Under the pieces are notes generated by a model. That model did no database searches. It was not told where the DNA came from and saw nothing but the letters and a program-made list of their open reading frames with translations. A DNA stretch of 7,133 bases from an uncultured Coriobacteriaceae bacterium (lineage in GTDB: Bacteria > Actinomycetota > Coriobacteriia > Coriobacteriales > Atopobiaceae). The stretch lies in contig UWSJ01000087.1 of NCBI GenBank assembly GCA_900549525.1, forward strand, positions 1-7,133. The letters run 5' to 3'. A program made the translations under genes and the position numbers. Each line of letters begins with the position of its first letter. Position 1 is the first letter of the stretch. Positions 1 to 4,527 of the stretch are shown here, piece after piece.

Positions 1-371
1 GAGGTCTTGATGGCGCGGTTGAGCTCGATGCGCTTGCGCTCGACCTCGACACCAAGATCGTTCTTGACGGCGTCGGCGACCATCTGGTTGGTAACGGAGC
101 CGAAGAGCTGGCCCTCGTCGCCCACCTTGGCGTCGATGAGAACCGTCTTGCCGTCGAGCGCGGCCTTGAGGGCCTCGGCATCGGCGATGCGCTTCTCCTC
201 GCGCTTGGCGATGTTGTGACGCCGCTCCTCGAGCTGCTTGATGTTGCCCTTGGTGGCCGGAAGGGCCAGACGGTTGGGGAACAGGTAATTCTCAGCGAAC
301 CCCTGGGCGACCTCGACGACGTCGCCCTCTCCGCCCTTGCCCTTGATCTCACCCAGAAGGATGACTTTCAT
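1..371 (-). CDS. rplI: 50S ribosomal protein L9, partial (C-terminus outside window)
   Basis: This encodes large-subunit ribosomal protein L9, which binds 23S rRNA through its N-terminal domain and extends a long helix away from the ribosome. The first 123 residues are visible. They start MKVILLGEIKGKGGEGD and run through the family signature (GKGGEGDVVEVAQGF, then AENYLFPNRLA), a charged connecting helix (about residues 42-75, rich in Glu, Lys and Arg), and the start of the C-terminal domain (DEGQLFGSVTNQMVADAV). L9 is usually about 148 residues, so roughly 25 are missing beyond base 1. The ATG at 371 has an AAGGAG ribosome site five bases upstream. The gene follows rpsR by only 13 bases, and its ribosome site lies just past the rpsR stop, so the two are cotranscribed. 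No frameshift or odd residue is seen. Identification is firm. Confidence 0.97.
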   Translation of the reverse strand, partial: MKVILLGEIKGKGGEGDVVEVAQGFAENYLFPNRLALPATKGNIKQLEERRHNIAKREEKRIADAEALKAALDGKTVLIDAKVGDEGQLFGSVTNQMVADAVKNDLGVEVERKRIELNRAIKT

Positions 372-384
372 GGACACTCCTTAC

Positions 385-651
385 TTAGTCGCGACCGCGA
401 CGGCCACCACGGCTGGACACCACGGAGACGGTGTACGGCAGAAGGGCCATCTCGCGAGCGCGCTTAATGGCGTTGGCGATGTCGTGCTGGTGCTGCGTGC
501 AGGCGCCAGTGACGCGACGGGGCTTGATCTTGCCACGGTCGGTCATGTACTTGCGGAGGAGCTGAGTATCCTTGTAATCGATGTACTCAGCACCCTCCTT
601 GCAGAACTGGCAGAACTTGCGACGCGGCTGACGCTGGTACTCAGTAGCCAT
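385..651 (-). CDS. rpsR: 30S ribosomal protein S18, zinc-type (C+)
   Basis: S18 of the small ribosomal subunit (88 residues) forms a heterodimer with S6 on the platform of 16S rRNA. Family blocks are clear: RRKFCQFCKEG (11-20), IDYKDTQLLRKYMTDRGKI (24-42), RRVTGACTQHQ (45-55) and AIKRAREMALLPY (61-73). Cys14 and Cys17 form a CxxC pair, and Cys51 and His54 form a second CxxH pair, giving four candidate zinc ligands. From memory, the E. coli and B. subtilis proteins lack this complete set. The protein is therefore a C+ form of S18, as known for several ribosomal proteins with zinc-binding and zinc-free variants. The ATG at 651 has an AAAGG ribosome site about nine bases upstream. It lies third in the rpsF-ssb-rpsR-rplI operon, after an unusually structured spacer. 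Identity is certain; zinc binding is inferred. Confidence 0.98.
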   Translation of the reverse strand: MATEYQRQPRRKFCQFCKEGAEYIDYKDTQLLRKYMTDRGKIKPRRVTGACTQHQHDIANAIKRAREMALLPYTVSVVSSRGGRRGRD

Positions 652-670
652 GTCTCAATACCTTTCTGTT

Positions 671-761
671 GGCGCGACGCGCATGGTGTCGCGCCGGTTC
701 TCTCGGCGACGCCCCGAAGGGCGCCGGCCACCATGGCCGGCTTTCGCAGCAATGCCGCGAA
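671..761 (-). promoter_or_regulatory. cluster of hairpins in the ssb-rpsR spacer
   Basis: The 126 bases between ssb and rpsR contain four strong hairpins in the mRNA sense. In transcript order they are: 743-761 (five pairs, one mismatch, then GC/GC around a 3-base loop); 723-741 (GCCGGCCA with TGGCCGGC, 8 bp, 3-base loop); 710-723 (CGCCC with GGGCG, closing a UUCG tetraloop); and 671-695 (GGCGCGAC with GTCGCGCC, 8 bp, 9-base loop). A fifth, 692-708, shares four bases with the last one, so those two exclude each other. No run of U follows, so this is not a classical terminator. It could attenuate transcription, mark an RNase cut, or stabilise the ssb message so that ssb and the ribosomal genes are expressed at different levels. 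The structure is read from the sequence; the role is inference. Confidence 0.5.
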
Positions 762-777
762 GGACGTCCTGGGTGGC

Positions 778-1287
778 CTAGAACGGGATGTCCTCGTCGT
801 AGACGTCCGCAGCAGGCGGAGCTGCGACGGGGGCAGGGGCGGGAGCCGCGGCCTGGTAGGGAGCCTGCTGCTGAGGTGCCGGAGCCACCTGCGGGGCCGG
901 GGCAGACGCAGCATAGCCGCCCTGCGGGGCATAGCCGCCGGCCTGTTGGCCACCGTCAGCGCGCGAGCTCATGAACTCGATTTCGTCGACGACGACTTCG
1001 ATCTTCGAACGCTTTTGACCGTCGCGTTCCCACGAGCTGTAGCGCAGCTTGCCCTCAATAGCGACCTTGGTTCCCTTGCGGAGGTAACGAGAAATCGCCT
1101 CGGCACGAGTGCCGAACATCACGCAGTCAATGAAGTTGGGGTAGTCCTCCCAGTTGCCCGTCTGCTGGTTGCGACGACGGTCGTTGACCGCGACGCCGAG
1201 GTGCAGCACCTGCGTGCCGCCCTGCGTAGCCCGAAGCTCGGGGTCCCTGGTGAGATTGCCCGTGATGTTGACTCGGTTGATGCTCAC
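778..1287 (-). CDS. ssb: single-stranded DNA-binding protein
   Basis: SSB coats single-stranded DNA as a homotetramer in replication, recombination and repair, and recruits partner enzymes through its C-terminal tip. Of 169 residues, about 1-107 form the OB fold: SINRVNITGNLTRDPELR at the N-terminus, then FIDCVMFGTRAEAISRYLRKG, VAIEGKLRYSSW and IEVVVDEIEFM. Residues 108-160 are a disordered Gly/Gln/Pro/Ala linker, and the chain ends in the acidic partner-binding tip DEDIPF. The start is GTG. Base 1287 is chosen because it gives the usual MSINRVNI beginning and leaves 11 bases after a GAGG ribosome site. An in-frame GTG at 1296, created by a 9-bp tandem duplication, would add three residues but lies only two bases from that site. 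The gene is between rpsF and rpsR, the standard operon position for the replicative SSB. Confidence 0.97.
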   Translation of the reverse strand: MSINRVNITGNLTRDPELRATQGGTQVLHLGVAVNDRRRNQQTGNWEDYPNFIDCVMFGTRAEAISRYLRKGTKVAIEGKLRYSSWERDGQKRSKIEVVVDEIEFMSSRADGGQQAGGYAPQGGYAASAPAPQVAPAPQQQAPYQAAAPAPAPVAAPPAADVYDEDIPF

Positions 1288-1296
1288 GATGCTCAC
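1279..1296 (-). repeat. tandem 9-bp duplication over the ssb start codon
   Basis: The sequence GTGAGCATC occurs twice back to back on the minus strand (1296-1288 and 1287-1279). Each copy begins with a GTG in frame with ssb, so the gene has two adjacent candidate starts differing by three residues. The inner one matches the normal SSB N-terminus and has the more usable ribosome-site spacing. Confidence 0.85.
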
Positions 1297-1357
1297 TGCC
1301 TCTCTCTGGCCGGACGGTCAATCCGCCCACGGGCACGAGGCCCGCTTCCATTACGTC

Positions 1358-1651
1358 CTACTCGTGATCGGGACGGCGCACGATCATGTGGCGCTTCACG
1401 GCATCGTTGATGCGGAGAACGCGATCGAGCTCGGCGATCTGAGTGGGGTCTGCCTGGAAGTTGATGAGGGTGTAGTCGCCCTCGACGAGCTTGTCGATCT
1501 CGTAGGCGAGCTTGCGCTTGCCCCAGTTGTCGACGTTGTCAACCTTGCCGCCGTTGTCGGAGATGGTGGCGTCGATGCGCTTCAGCACACCGGCACGCTG
1601 CTCCTCGGTGATCGCGGGGTCGACAAAAAACAGCAGTTCATAAGCCTTCAT
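1358..1651 (-). CDS. rpsF: 30S ribosomal protein S6
   Basis: S6 of the small ribosomal subunit (97 residues) is the partner of S18 on the 16S rRNA platform; its length is typical for Gram-positive forms. It begins MKAYELLFFVDPAITEEQ, which is the first beta strand. It continues with the helix of residues 17-32 and with the conserved WGKRKLAYEI (43-52), GDYTLINF (58-65) and LDRVLRINDAVKRHMIVRR (75-93) blocks. The ATG at 1651 is preceded by AGGAGGTGA, a nine-base perfect complement of the 16S 3' end, with ideal spacing. It is the first gene of rpsF-ssb-rpsR-rplI, and a gap of 60-70 bases separates it from ssb. A leader hairpin and an extended -10 lie upstream. In other bacteria the S6:S18 complex is known to bind rpsF leaders, so autoregulation is possible here but not shown. 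Confidence 0.98.
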   Translation of the reverse strand: MKAYELLFFVDPAITEEQRAGVLKRIDATISDNGGKVDNVDNWGKRKLAYEIDKLVEGDYTLINFQADPTQIAELDRVLRINDAVKRHMIVRRPDHE

Positions 1652-1655
1652 GTGG

Positions 1656-1664
1656 TCACCTCCT
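1656..1664 (-). promoter_or_regulatory. full-length Shine-Dalgarno of rpsF
   Basis: AGGAGGTGA on the minus strand is complementary over nine bases to the conserved 3' end of 16S rRNA. Seven bases separate its AGGAGG core from the ATG at 1651. It is the strongest ribosome site seen in the window and fixes the rpsF start. Confidence 0.85.
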
Positions 1665-1675
1665 CTGGGCTAATG

Positions 1676-1706
1676 GCCCCGGGACGTGAAGGTTTGCGCC
1701 CGGGAC
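1676..1706 (-). promoter_or_regulatory. GC hairpin in the rpsF leader
   Basis: In the mRNA sense GTCCCGGG (1706-1699) pairs with CCCGGGGC (1683-1676). This gives an 8-bp stem with one G-U pair and a 15-base loop, which could gain two C-G pairs across a bulged U. The hairpin ends about 11 bases before the Shine-Dalgarno, a position suited to translational control. I could not match it to the described S6:S18 leader motif with its bulged CCG, so its role is open. Confidence 0.45.
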
Positions 1707-1725
1707 AGGAAAGGTTCGATGGCGA

Positions 1726-1734
1726 ATCATACCA
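1726..1734 (-). promoter_or_regulatory. candidate extended -10 promoter of rpsF operon
   Basis: The minus strand reads TGGTATGAT, an extended -10 (TGn followed by TATGAT). No convincing -35 hexamer lies 16-18 bases upstream, as is common for extended -10 promoters. Transcription would start near 1719 and give a leader of about 68 bases containing the hairpin and ribosome site of rpsF. Confidence 0.45.
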
Positions 1735-1838
1735 CGACTCTCGAAGATGGGGCGAGAAGTGCCTTGGCGCTATAAGCAACTTGCACACACCCCACACACC
1801 CTTCCATCAGACCCTGTTGCGGCAAGCGTAGCTGGGGC

Positions 1839-1879
1839 ATCTGACAGAAGTCTCACACTGCGCAGACACGAATCTGACA
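1839..1879. repeat. two 8-bp direct repeats, 33 bp apart, upstream of rpsF
   Basis: ATCTGACA occurs at 1839-1846 and again at 1872-1879 on the plus strand. The start-to-start distance of 33 bp is about three helical turns, so both copies face the same side of the DNA. They lie about 110-150 bp upstream of the candidate rpsF -10 in the 325-base gene-free stretch 1652-1976. They could be a protein-binding pair, but an 8-bp repeat can also arise by chance. Confidence 0.35.
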
Positions 1880-1914
1880 AATTCACGGAGACGCGCCCCT
1901 TTGCGCGTCATGCA

Positions 1915-1951
1915 CGCGGGGCGCACCGAATGAATGACGGTGCGCCCCGCG
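1915..1951 (-). terminator. 14-bp-stem hairpin after the DUF4013-like gene (no U-tract)
   Basis: CGCGGGGCGCACCG (1915-1928) pairs perfectly with CGGTGCGCCCCGCG (1938-1951) around a 9-base loop. It starts 25 bases past the stop of the membrane-protein gene, the expected place for a terminator. No run of U follows on either strand. A second, smaller stem (GACGCG with CGCGTC, 1890-1909) lies just beyond. A terminator without a U-tract or an mRNA 3'-end stabiliser are the likeliest roles. Confidence 0.55.
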
Positions 1952-1976
1952 GCGGTGCCGGATTGTGTGCGCCGAC

Positions 1977-3164
1977 CTACTCCGCGCTCTGCGTCTCCTG
2001 GCTTCCGGCCGGTGCCGCAGGAGGCTCCTCGCTCGTGACCTGCGACGGGACATCAGGCTGCCGCGGCACGCCGGCCATCTGCGGAACGCCAGGCACCTGA
2101 GGCTGGACGGGGCCCTGCGGCGATGGCTGCTGTGGGACGGGCGCAATCACCGGCTGCTGCGGGACAGGTGCGGCCACCGGCTCCTGCACAACTGGCTGCG
2201 GGGCGACCGGCTGGGGGGTGACCGGCTGAGGCGCAGGCGTCGGCTGCTGGGTAAATACCTGCTGCTGGGCGACCGGCTGTTGCACGGTAGGAGCGACCTG
2301 CTGATACGCCACTCCCTGAGCCGCGCCGCCCACCGGAGGAAGCACCGGCTGGGTTGGGGGCAGCGGATCGTTCGGGCCACCCCAGGCCGCGACGTTGAAC
2401 TGACGGATCCAAAGCGCGACGGAGTTCATCGTCAGCATGTCGACGGCAACCTTGATGACGCCCATCGCGTACCCGAAGAGGAGGGCGGGGACTATTCCCT
2501 TGAGGACCATCCCGATGATGACGGAGGTCGTGTCCGCCCGCACGGGAAGGCCGCGAGCAGCACGCATCGCGGCGGTATACAGGGTAAAGGCATCACTCGC
2601 AACGAGGGCAAGGATGACCAAATACATAACGACGCAGACCGCAAGGACAGCAAGCGAGCCCAAGAAGGGGATAAGGACGATCTTGAAGAGGCCCTCCGGG
2701 TCACGGCCAATGAGCTCAAACACGCGCGATGGGTTGAGGGCAGCCGTGGCCTTCGTGTAAATCACGGCCCGCATGACGGCGACGTTGACGACCATCGTGA
2801 AGAAGAGCGACGCAGCTCCGGTAAGAAGCCATGCAGTATTGGCACCCATGACGCCAAACAGCGGGAAGAACAGGGCAACCACACCGCTCACCACAAGGAG
2901 CCACACAAGATTCCAGAGGATTGAGGCGCAAAAGCCCCTCCAACCGACGCCGATGAGCTCCCCCACCTGTATGCCCTTGCGCTTGGGGGACGTCTCGGCG
3001 CCCCACGCGGTAAGGCGCGCCCAATCAAGGATGTAGCCACTCACGGCAAGTGGACCCGCGACGGGGACGAGCGTCGCCACCGTCAGAACCAGAAGCGGCT
3101 TAATCCAGCCCTGCTCCTTCGTGAGCATCGACCACGATTTCGAGAAATACCTGTCGTCCTGCAT
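1977..3164 (-). CDS. DUF4013-like membrane protein with Pro/Gln-rich tail
   Basis: This is a 395-residue membrane protein of unknown function. Residues about 10-250 resemble the DUF4013 family, with a Trp-Ile-Lys-Pro entry and an IPxxGP-like turn (LVPVAGPLAVSGYILDWARL, 32-51). Hydrophobic segments lie at roughly 21-45, 80-104, 110-135, 160-190 and 215-245. Residues 264-395 form a low-complexity tail dominated by Pro, Gln, Val and Ala, with PQPV and PVPQQP repeats and no hydrophobic segment, probably disordered. No catalytic motif is seen. The ATG at 3164 is chosen because GAGGGAG lies eight bases upstream; an in-frame GTG at 3170 would leave only two. A TAGACT box at 3204-3209 is a possible -10. 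The gene stands alone between the tRNA-Ser terminator and a long hairpin. The family assignment is from memory of its pattern and needs a profile search. Confidence 0.75.
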   Translation of the reverse strand: MQDDRYFSKSWSMLTKEQGWIKPLLVLTVATLVPVAGPLAVSGYILDWARLTAWGAETSPKRKGIQVGELIGVGWRGFCASILWNLVWLLVVSGVVALFFPLFGVMGANTAWLLTGAASLFFTMVVNVAVMRAVIYTKATAALNPSRVFELIGRDPEGLFKIVLIPFLGSLAVLAVCVVMYLVILALVASDAFTLYTAAMRAARGLPVRADTTSVIIGMVLKGIVPALLFGYAMGVIKVAVDMLTMNSVALWIRQFNVAAWGGPNDPLPPTQPVLPPVGGAAQGVAYQQVAPTVQQPVAQQQVFTQQPTPAPQPVTPQPVAPQPVVQEPVAAPVPQQPVIAPVPQQPSPQGPVQPQVPGVPQMAGVPRQPDVPSQVTSEEPPAAPAGSQETQSAE

Positions 3165-3172
3165 GATCACGT

Positions 3173-3179
3173 CTCCCTC
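3173..3179 (-). promoter_or_regulatory. Shine-Dalgarno deciding the DUF4013-like start
   Basis: GAGGGAG on the minus strand ends eight bases before the ATG at 3164 and only two before the in-frame GTG at 3170. The spacing therefore supports the ATG. Confidence 0.6.
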
Positions 3180-3287
3180 ACGGATGGCGAAGCGATGGCT
3201 TTCAGTCTAGTCGTTAATCCCGACCCAAGTGTCAGGTGACTGTCTTGACTGCCCCGCTTCCCACTAACGGTCACTGTGATTCGGCAC

Positions 3288-3322
3288 AAAAAAGGGCCGA
3301 TCCGCAAACGCGAACCGGCCCT
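3288..3322 (-). terminator. rho-independent terminator of the tRNA-Ser pair
   Basis: On the minus strand AGGGCCG (3322-3316) pairs with CGGCCCT (3299-3293). The stem continues through a G-U pair and five inner pairs to a GTTT loop, 13 bp in all, and five further Ts follow directly (3292-3288). It lies eight bases past the CCA end of tRNA-Ser(CGA). This is a textbook intrinsic terminator. Confidence 0.9.
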
Positions 3323-3330
3323 GTGTGCTC

Positions 3331-3420
3331 TGGCGGAGAGGGAGAGATTCGAACTCTCGTACCCCCGAAAGGGTAAACGGTTTTCGAGACCGCCGCATTC
3401 AGCCGCTCTGCCACCTCTCC
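3331..3420 (-). tRNA. tRNA-Ser(CGA), decodes UCG
   Basis: The acceptor stem GGAGAGG pairs with CCTCTCC, followed by discriminator G and an encoded CCA. The anticodon arm GCGGT-CTCGAAA-ACCGT carries anticodon CGA (3384-3386). A long variable arm (TACCC with GGGTA) marks a class II serine tRNA, and the T arm is GAGAG-TTCGAAT-CTCTC. The gene is 90 bases long including CCA. It lies 44 bases downstream of tRNA-Ser(GGA) in the same direction, with a strong terminator just after it. Confidence 0.97.
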
Positions 3421-3432
3421 AGAGATAAAGAA

Positions 3433-3455
3433 GCGGCGCCCGCATGGGACGCCGC
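3433..3455 (-). other. hairpin between the two serine tRNAs
   Basis: GCGGCG and CCC at 3433-3441 pair with GGG and CGCCGC at 3446-3455, with one bulged base and a 4-base loop. On the minus strand TTCTTT follows. It could be a weak terminator that thins transcription into the second tRNA, or a processing signal that separates the two tRNAs. Confidence 0.35.
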
Positions 3456-3464
3456 GGTAGGCTC

Positions 3465-3555
3465 TGGCGGAGAGTCAGGGATTTGAACCCTGGAGACCCT
3501 TTAGGGGCCTACACGATTTCCAATCGTGCTCCTTCGACCACTCGGACAACTCTCC
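3465..3555 (-). tRNA. tRNA-Ser(GGA), decodes UCC/UCU
   Basis: The acceptor stem GGAGAGT pairs with ACTCTCC, followed by discriminator G and an encoded CCA. The anticodon arm CACGA-TTGGAAA-TCGTG carries anticodon GGA (3519-3521). The long variable arm (GGCCC with GGGTC) is the class II mark of serine tRNAs, and the T arm is CAGGG-TTCAAAT-CCCTG. The gene is 91 bases long including CCA. It is the first gene of the tandem serine tRNA pair; a TATACT box lies upstream. Confidence 0.97.
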
Positions 3556-3572
3556 AAGAAAGTGCGTTGGTT

Positions 3573-3578
3573 AGTATA
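3573..3578 (-). promoter_or_regulatory. candidate -10 box of the tRNA-Ser pair
   Basis: TATACT on the minus strand differs from the consensus TATAAT at one position. It would start transcription near 3566, about 11 bases before the mature end of tRNA-Ser(GGA). The best -35 at 16 bases spacing (TGCGTC) is poor, so only the -10 is called. Confidence 0.45.
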
Positions 3579-3675
3579 GCGTAAGTCTCGCCAAGACGCA
3601 TGACTTTTTTATGTGAGATTCCATGGCGCCCGACACAGGTAGAATCTCCACGCAGCACGCGGGCAAGAGCCTATC

Positions 3676-3681
3676 AAGGAG
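3676..3681 (+). promoter_or_regulatory. Shine-Dalgarno deciding the UPF0126/TRIC start
   Basis: AAGGAG lies four bases before the ATG at 3686. The upstream in-frame ATG at 3623 has no comparable site, so the shorter protein is preferred. Confidence 0.6.
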
Positions 3682-3685
3682 CGTC

Positions 3686-4387
3686 ATGTTCAACGAAGCC
3701 ATGTCAGCCTCACTCCAGATGCCTGTGGCACTTGAGATGCTGGGCATCGCCGTGGGCAGCATGTGCGGCACGCTCGACGCCTGCAGAAGAAAGCTCGACA
3801 TCCTGGGCGGCGTGGGGCTCGGCATGATCTGCGGTTTGGGCGGCGGCCTCATCCGCGACGTGATCATGCAAAAGGGCAGCGTCTACATGCTCGAGTCGCC
3901 CCTCGCGATTCCCGTGTCGGTTGTGGTGGCGCTCGTGGTGTTCTTCTTCCACTCGCCGTTCGAGAAGCACCCAGACGCCATCGAATGGCTCGACATCCTC
4001 TCGATTGCCCTCTTTGCCGCCTCGGGAAGCGACAAGGCCGTCGTCTACGGGCTCACACCGCTGGCCGTGATACTCATGGGCGTGCTCGCCGGTAATGGCG
4101 GCGGGCTATTGCGAGACATCGTCATGGGAGACGTGCCGCATCTCTTCCAGAAGGACAACTGGTACGCCATCTGCGCGCTCTTTGGCTCGCTCATATATTG
4201 GTTGTTCGTTGACCCCCTCGCACAGGAAAAGGGCTTGGCCGCCTGCGCGAGCGTGTTCGTCACCGTCGCCACCAGGCGAGCAGCGCTGCGGTTCAACCTG
4301 CAGAGCCCCGCAGACGTCGACCTGACTCCCAAGGTCGCCGGCTCCATCACCCGCATCCGCCGCCAACGACGACGCCATCGCCGCTAA
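3686..4387 (+). CDS. UPF0126/TRIC-family membrane protein
   Basis: This is a 233-residue inner-membrane protein with the two-repeat architecture of UPF0126 (Pfam PF03458). Each half carries the family motif: GGGLIRD at 52-58 and GGGLLRD at 138-144. Hydrophobic helices flank the motifs, at about 13-30, 39-55, 73-89, 102-114, 122-140, 159-175 and 183-196. Prokaryotic members with known structures are trimeric intracellular cation (TRIC) channels, and E. coli YicG has been linked to glycine uptake, so the substrate here is undecided. The C-terminal tail after about 200 is longer than usual and ends in a strongly basic RIRRQRRRHRR (223-233). The ATG at 3686 has AAGGAG four bases upstream. This is the only plus-strand gene, divergent from the serine tRNAs and convergent with typA. 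A TAGAAT box at 3640-3645 is a possible -10. Confidence 0.9.
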   Translation: MFNEAMSASLQMPVALEMLGIAVGSMCGTLDACRRKLDILGGVGLGMICGLGGGLIRDVIMQKGSVYMLESPLAIPVSVVVALVVFFFHSPFEKHPDAIEWLDILSIALFAASGSDKAVVYGLTPLAVILMGVLAGNGGGLLRDIVMGDVPHLFQKDNWYAICALFGSLIYWLFVDPLAQEKGLAACASVFVTVATRRAALRFNLQSPADVDLTPKVAGSITRIRRQRRRHRR

Positions 4388-4424
4388 CCCAAGCAGGTTG
4401 GGCGACCTTCACCCCATATGCAGA

Positions 4425-4502
4425 GCCCCGGCCAGACATCCGGTAGCGAGGCTGGGGACTTGCAAGGCAAGTGACCCGATCGAAAGGATGTCTGGCCGGG
4501 GC
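4425..4502. terminator. 17-bp perfect inverted repeat between convergent genes
   Basis: GCCCCGGCCAGACATCC (4425-4441) is exactly complementary to 4486-4502. The 44 bases between contain a second perfect hairpin, ACTTGC with GCAAGT (4458-4472, 3-base loop), flanked by GGGG and CCC that may extend it. The structure starts 37 bases after the UPF0126 stop and ends 25 bases after the typA stop, so both genes transcribe into it. No U-tract follows in either direction. A bidirectional terminator or 3'-end stabiliser is most likely; a small structured RNA or the remnant of a palindromic repeat is possible. Confidence 0.55.
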
Positions 4503-4527
4503 GACGGCAGCACATGTGGGTGAGCGC

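Noticed and set aside
337..1410. Plus-strand open frame of 357 codons
   Set aside because: It lies antisense over rpsR, ssb and rpsF, all firmly identified, and its product is low-complexity Arg/Leu/Ala typical of a GC-rich shadow frame.
2060..2330. Repetitive DNA resembling a minisatellite or repeat array
   Set aside because: The repeats are imperfect and in phase with the Pro/Gln-rich codons of the membrane protein, so they are explained by coding. There are no regular spacers, so it is not a CRISPR array.
1965..2924. Plus-strand open frame of 319 codons
   Set aside because: It is antisense to the membrane-protein gene; the Arg/His/Asp-rich product and lack of a ribosome site mark it as a mirror of the Pro/Gln tail coding region.
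3167..3445. Minus-strand open frame of 92 codons
   Set aside because: It runs through tRNA-Ser(CGA) and its terminator, which are certain RNA features.
3623..3685. Longer start for the UPF0126/TRIC gene at ATG 3623
   Set aside because: It has no ribosome site, would cover the possible -10 box, and adds 21 residues not expected for the family.
4388..4424. Short stem AGGTT/GACCT after the UPF0126 stop
   Set aside because: The stem has only five pairs and no T run; the adjacent 17-bp inverted repeat is a much better 3'-end candidate.
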